A stretch of 10,096 nucleotides of DNA from Chryseobacterium gleum (GTDB lineage Bacteria > Bacteroidota > Bacteroidia > UBA10329): contig CAMCFW010000046.1 of NCBI GenBank assembly GCA_945874195.1, positions 1-10,096 on the forward strand. The letters are read 5' to 3'. The stretch's first letter is position 1. The number at the start of each line of letters is the position of its first letter. A model generated the notes under the pieces. It did not search any database. It saw nothing but the letters and a program-made list of their open reading frames with translations, and was not told the origin of the DNA. Below, piece after piece: positions 6,368 through 10,096 of the stretch. The position numbers were made by a program, and so were the translations under genes.

Positions 6368-7510
6368 ATGAACATGGGACTTTCGTTCGATCTAACTCAC
6401 ACCGATCCACTTTCAAAGGCCCGAAGAGGACGCCTGACCACCGATCACGGAGTGATTGAAACACCCATTTTTATGCCTGTCGGAACACTTGGAACAGTGA
6501 AGGGTGTGCACCAGACCGAACTCGAAACCGAAATAAAGGCGCTGATCATCCTTGGAAACACCTATCACCTTTACCTGCGTCCAGGCATGGAAACAATGGA
6601 GGCCGCAGGTGGCCTTCATCAGTTTATGAACTGGAAAAGACCGATACTTACTGACAGTGGCGGCTACCAGGTCTATTCCCTGGCTCACAAACGGAAGATA
6701 ACGGAAGAAGGAGTGACCTTCGCCTCGCATATTGATGGTTCGAAACACTTTTTCAGTCCCGAAACATCGTTGGACATTCAGCGCAGCATTGGTGCCGACA
6801 TCATCATGGCATTTGACGAATGCACGCCTTATCCATGCGATTACAGCTACGCGAAACAATCGATGCACATGACCCACCGATGGTTGAAACGCTGCTGCGA
6901 CCATGTGGATTCGACACTACCGAAATACGGACACCATCAGGCCCTGTTCCCCATTGTTCAGGGTTCAACGTATAAAGACCTGCGGATTGAAAGTGCCGAA
7001 ACCATCGCCTCGTTCGAACGCGAGGGAAACGCCATTGGCGGTTTGAGTGTGGGCGAACCGGATGAGGAAATATATGCCATGACCGAAGTGGTCTGCGACA
7101 TACTACCGAAGGACCGACCTCGCTATCTGATGGGTGTTGGAACTCCGGCCAATCTGCTCGAATCCATTGCCCTGGGCATCGATATGTTCGACTGTGTGCT
7201 GCCCACCCGCAACGCCCGCCACGGACTTATTTACACTTGGGATGGCATTATCAATCTGAAAAACAGGAAATGGGAGCACGATTTTTCCCCGTTGGATGAG
7301 AAAGGGACCAGTTCGGTGGACCATCTTTACACAAAGGCCTATGTGCGACATCTTTTTGCGGCAAAGGAGCTTCTGGGGCCACAGATCACCAGCATACACA
7401 ATCTTGCGTTCTATTTGGAGTTGATGCGCCAAGCACGCTTGCAGATCGAGGCCGGACAATTCCGTGCTTGGAAAGACCGGGTTGTGCCCCTACTCCTGAA
7501 CAGACTCTAA
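6368..7510 (+). CDS. tgt: Queuine/preQ1 tRNA-guanine transglycosylase
   Basis: A cytosolic enzyme that, in bacteria, exchanges guanine-34 of GUN-anticodon tRNAs (Asp, Asn, His, Tyr) for preQ1 in the queuosine pathway. The product is 380 residues from ATG 6368; ATG 6374 is equally possible. Diagnostic motifs are ETPIFMPVGT, ILGNTYHLYLRPG, LTDSGGYQV with Asp 96, FDEC with Asp 150, GGLSVGE (225-231), LMGVGTPANLLE, and DMFDCVLPTRNARHG with the nucleophilic Asp 275. The C-terminal zinc site is atypical: where most bacterial Tgt proteins have C-x-C-x2-C, this one has Gly 313, Ser 315 and Asp 318, although the later His 344 (SIHNL) is kept and the flanking KAYVRHL block aligns. From memory, other Bacteroidota Tgt proteins share this loss, so the enzyme is probably functional. 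It is the first gene of an operon, with the LptF/G permease starting 4 bases after its stop. Confidence 0.96.
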   Translation: MNMGLSFDLTHTDPLSKARRGRLTTDHGVIETPIFMPVGTLGTVKGVHQTELETEIKALIILGNTYHLYLRPGMETMEAAGGLHQFMNWKRPILTDSGGYQVYSLAHKRKITEEGVTFASHIDGSKHFFSPETSLDIQRSIGADIIMAFDECTPYPCDYSYAKQSMHMTHRWLKRCCDHVDSTLPKYGHHQALFPIVQGSTYKDLRIESAETIASFEREGNAIGGLSVGEPDEEIYAMTEVVCDILPKDRPRYLMGVGTPANLLESIALGIDMFDCVLPTRNARHGLIYTWDGIINLKNRKWEHDFSPLDEKGTSSVDHLYTKAYVRHLFAAKELLGPQITSIHNLAFYLELMRQARLQIEAGQFRAWKDRVVPLLLNRL

Positions 7511-7514
7511 GACC

Positions 7515-8594
7515 GTGCTCACCCGACTGGACAGATACATTTTACGGCAGTACCTCGGTACGTTCTTTTTCACCATCGGACTGATCATCTGCATCACGAT
7601 GGTGTTCGACCTGTCAGAAAAGCTGGACGATTTCATCTCGCATAAACTCAGCGTGTGGACCATTCTGACGGAATATTACATCTATTTCATCCCCTACTTT
7701 GCCAATCTTTTCAGTCCGCTTTTCATTTTTGTGGCGGTCATTCTTTTCACCTCAAGAATGGCCTATCGGTCAGAAATTGTTGCCATTCTGAGCAGCGGAA
7801 TCAGTTTTTATCGCATGATGTTGCCTTATCTGCTCGGCTCCACCATTCTTGCATCCATCAGCCTTGGGCTCAACCATTTCATCATCCCAAAGGCCAATCA
7901 CGAGCGCATTCTGTTCGAGAACACCTATATCAACATGCCTTACAAATTCTATGGCCGGAATCAGCATTATCAGGTTCAGCCGGGCGTGTTCATCTATTTC
8001 GATTCATTCAGCCCTGAACGGATGACCGGATACAAGTTTTCGCTAGAGAAGTTTGAAGACGGTAAATTGACCTACAAGCTCATTTCCGACCATATCGTAT
8101 ACGACACCATTATTCAGAAATGGAGTGTGAAAAAGTATTACGAACGAAGTTTTGATGGCGTTCATGAGACGGTGAGAACGGCCGAAAAGCTGGATACCGT
8201 GTTTCCATTCAAGCCTAAGGATTTCGGGCAGCGACTTAAGATAGTTGAGGCCATGGACTATTGGCAGTTGAACGAGTTCATTGAAACGGAAGAAATGCGC
8301 GGTTCCGACTTTGTCGATTATTTTGAGGTGGAACGTGCCCGAAGGTCGTCTTTGCCGTTCGCAGCGTTCATTCTCACCATCATCGGTGTCAGTTTGGCAA
8401 GCCGAAAGGTGCGTGGCGGCATAGGTATGCACATCGGTCTGGGGCTGTTGCTCAGTTTCTCTTACATTCTGTTCATGCAGGTTTCGCAGACCTTTGCCAT
8501 TGAAGGAAATGTGCCTGTTACGGTGGCTGTCTGGATCCCGAACATCTTGTATCTGTTCCTTGGAGCGATTATGCTTTATCAAGCTCCGAAATAA
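7515..8594 (+). CDS. LptF/LptG (YjgP/YjgQ) family permease, probable lipopolysaccharide export component
   Basis: A 359-residue inner-membrane permease of the YjgP/YjgQ family. In Gram-negative bacteria LptF and LptG pair with the LptB ATPase to extract lipopolysaccharide and pass it to the LptC/LptA bridge. The N-terminus LDRYILRQYLGTFFFT is typical. Membrane segments lie near 12-32, 56-79, 101-121, 281-296, 303-323 and 336-355, flanking a soluble periplasmic beta-rich domain of about 150-240 residues, which is the family's three-plus-three arrangement. The conserved loop EIVAILSSGISFYRMMLPYL (87-106) is intact. The start is GTG at 7515, 4 bases after the tgt stop, with no obvious Shine-Dalgarno, so coupling to tgt is likely. 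Whether it is LptF or LptG cannot be decided here, and a second paralogue is not in the window. Its stop is 2 bases from the stop of the convergent membrane glycosyltransferase-like gene. Confidence 0.92.
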   Translation: MLTRLDRYILRQYLGTFFFTIGLIICITMVFDLSEKLDDFISHKLSVWTILTEYYIYFIPYFANLFSPLFIFVAVILFTSRMAYRSEIVAILSSGISFYRMMLPYLLGSTILASISLGLNHFIIPKANHERILFENTYINMPYKFYGRNQHYQVQPGVFIYFDSFSPERMTGYKFSLEKFEDGKLTYKLISDHIVYDTIIQKWSVKKYYERSFDGVHETVRTAEKLDTVFPFKPKDFGQRLKIVEAMDYWQLNEFIETEEMRGSDFVDYFEVERARRSSLPFAAFILTIIGVSLASRKVRGGIGMHIGLGLLLSFSYILFMQVSQTFAIEGNVPVTVAVWIPNILYLFLGAIMLYQAPK

Positions 8595-8596
8595 CC

Positions 8597-10096
8597 CTAC
8601 CGTACTTTTAATCGGCAAACATCAAACCCACCGACCCTTCTGCGGTCGATCGTATTCGCCTCAAGCCAGATGTTCAATTCCGGGAAGTGATTCCATGCCA
8701 AATGGGTGTAGGTCCTGCGGTTGTTTCGTTCGAATATGACGAATGATGGGCTGTCTGCAATCACCTGTGATGTGAATGAGCTTCGGAATTCCGCAAACTC
8801 ATTCGAAAGTGTATCGGGCAAGGTAAGCCCCGGATGGAACCAGAGAACCGGAGAAATGGGCCTGTTCCCCGTCAGGCCATTGAGAATGGCCATGTCCCCG
8901 AAAAGAAGGAAACGTTCATCGGAATGCTGCCGCAGGAACAGGATAAGACTATCTGGCCGCAACAGGCCCGTTCCGTACGGTCCATTGTATTGCAGTCCGT
9001 CAAGCCCTGTTCCTTTGATCATTCCGATGGTTCCAACGGTGGAGTTGAACTCCGAATCAAGCACCTTTCTTGTCTCGTTAACCCGCTGATTGAACTGGAA
9101 TGCATCCCAGGTCATGATACAGATAACGCCTATCGCAAACAGCGCGGTGCCATGGGTTATCTTGGAAAAGCGGCCACGAACAACTCGTTGCACTTCCTCA
9201 CTCTGAAGCCAGACCAGCGCCAGTCCAACGCAGACAAATACGAACGGAATTCCATTTTCGCGCTGATTTGAAGTGATGTCAACAAACTGAGAACTCGCAA
9301 GGTGCAACCCCAACATAACGGTCAAAATACTCAGGTGCCACCTGTAATTAACTCGGGCTGTCTCGTTTGAACGCTGGACAAAGAGAAGCAGCGGAATGAA
9401 GACAATGGGCAACAGATGCACGATGGAAAGTGTGAAATTCTGCTTGGAGAGCACTTGGAACGGACGGAGATAGAACGCTCGCCACCACTTGAAACCAAGC
9501 GATTCATTATCATCCAACCTGGTTGATGCGAGCTCTGTCGGGAGTCGAACCATCGTATACCAGAAATCGTCACTAAGGATGACCGAGAGGCCGAACACGA
9601 GCAAGACGCACACGAGGGAAACGAGGATTCCCGCCAGCGTACCTAGCAGTACTTTCGCACGTTGACCCGAACAAACGGACAGTCCGAACAGTACCGCCAC
9701 GGCTGGAATCACAAAAACTGTAGGAACATGTTTGCTCAGAAGGCCACACGTGATGATCACCGGAACAGCCGACCACCAGACGAACACATTTCTGCCTTCT
9801 GAAAACACGGCTTTGGTTGCAACGGTCAGCGCCAGAAGCGAGAAAAAGAAGGCATGCTGATCCGGATATGGTGTTGCCATGGGCGGATAGAACAACACCC
9901 CGCTCAGCAACGCCACAGGAATCGATATCCAGATCTCGGCCCTTAAGATCTGCAATAACTTATACACAACTATGACGAACAATCCGTTGAAGATGGCCGC
10001 GTGAAGACAATAGACCCACCATTCGACCCCTAAAAGATGGAATGCAAATGCCTGAACCATGATCGGTAAAAACCCGACCGGGGTAGTGAATCCATC
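8597..10096 (-). CDS. Multi-pass membrane protein, family-39-like glycosyltransferase, N-terminus beyond the window
   Basis: The frame is open from the right edge to TAG at 8597-8599, giving 499 visible residues. The first ATG in view (10060) is internal: the preceding codons read DGFTTPVGFLPI, which fits the extracytoplasmic loop after the first membrane helix in dolichyl-phosphate-mannose/ArnT-type (GT39/GT83-like) transferases, where an acidic residue is catalytic. Many hydrophobic helices follow over the first roughly 340 residues, including WWVYCLHAAIFNGLFVIVVY and VPTVFVIPAVAVLFGLSV. A soluble C-terminal domain follows (about 350-499), containing GNRPISPVLWFHPGLTLP. This architecture suggests transfer of a sugar from a lipid-phosphate carrier on the outer face of the inner membrane, but the family assignment is inferred from architecture and short motifs only. 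It could equally be an uncharacterised membrane protein of similar layout. It is convergent with the LptF/G permease, with a 2-base gap. Confidence 0.7.
   Translation of the reverse strand, partial: DGFTTPVGFLPIMVQAFAFHLLGVEWWVYCLHAAIFNGLFVIVVYKLLQILRAEIWISIPVALLSGVLFYPPMATPYPDQHAFFFSLLALTVATKAVFSEGRNVFVWWSAVPVIITCGLLSKHVPTVFVIPAVAVLFGLSVCSGQRAKVLLGTLAGILVSLVCVLLVFGLSVILSDDFWYTMVRLPTELASTRLDDNESLGFKWWRAFYLRPFQVLSKQNFTLSIVHLLPIVFIPLLLFVQRSNETARVNYRWHLSILTVMLGLHLASSQFVDITSNQRENGIPFVFVCVGLALVWLQSEEVQRVVRGRFSKITHGTALFAIGVICIMTWDAFQFNQRVNETRKVLDSEFNSTVGTIGMIKGTGLDGLQYNGPYGTGLLRPDSLILFLRQHSDERFLLFGDMAILNGLTGNRPISPVLWFHPGLTLPDTLSNEFAEFRSSFTSQVIADSPSFVIFERNNRRTYTHLAWNHFPELNIWLEANTIDRRRVGGFDVCRLKVR

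Noticed and set aside
8043..8618. A 191-codon minus-strand open frame across the end of the LptF/G permease gene
   Set aside because: It is antisense to a clear membrane protein gene and runs into the start of another real gene. The composition is that of a shadow frame.
10058..10060. ATG at 10060 as the start of the membrane transferase gene
   Set aside because: The frame stays open to the window edge and the preceding residues (DGFTTPVGF) fit the family's conserved loop, so the gene is truncated by the window.
1..10096. Search for a novel defence, mobile or biosynthetic system
   Set aside because: No transposase, integrase, direct repeat array, tRNA-flanked insertion, toxin-antitoxin pair or unusual composition was seen. 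The genes are recognisable housekeeping and envelope families.

Overview
The window looks like ordinary chromosomal housekeeping sequence from a member of the Bacteroidota, most likely a Flavobacteriia/Cytophagia-type lineage. The reasons are the phylum-specific promoter -7 element TAnnTTTG in front of several genes, little use of Shine-Dalgarno sites, a tgt followed directly by an LptF/LptG-type permease, and a Tgt protein lacking the usual cysteine zinc site. No mobile element, phage, CRISPR array, tRNA, rRNA or defence cassette was found. Coding density is very high, and no gap between genes exceeds about 110 bases.

Layout. 1-903 (-): the N-terminal 301 residues of carB (carbamoyl-phosphate synthase large subunit), running off the left edge. 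1013-1813 (+): an alpha/beta hydrolase with a complete apparent Ser-Asp-His triad. 1812-1845: a bidirectional hairpin terminator shared with 1871-2029 (-), a 52-residue rpmH (ribosomal protein L34). 2131-3921 (+): an MsbA-like half-size ABC exporter, divergent from rpmH. 5170-6306 (-), 4565-5179 (-) and 3918-4568 (-): a tightly overlapping operon of a membrane family-2 glycosyltransferase, an ECF-type sigma factor and rsmG. 6368-7510 and 7515-8594 (+): tgt and an LptF/LptG-family permease, also an operon and divergent from the glycosyltransferase. 8597-10096 (-): a multi-pass membrane protein resembling family-39-like glycosyltransferases, whose N-terminus lies beyond the right edge.

The genes fall into two themes: translation and RNA modification (rpmH, rsmG, tgt) and the cell envelope (ABC exporter, family-2 glycosyltransferase, LptF/G permease, family-39-like protein). 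The points most worth a second look are the compact, nearly leaderless promoters (four clean TAnnTTTG boxes, two of them interlocked between the glycosyltransferase and tgt), the zinc-ligand loss in Tgt, an ECF sigma gene wedged by overlaps between a glycosyltransferase and rsmG with no anti-sigma gene, and two convergent gene pairs that overlap or nearly touch with no visible terminator. I see no convincing undescribed system here.
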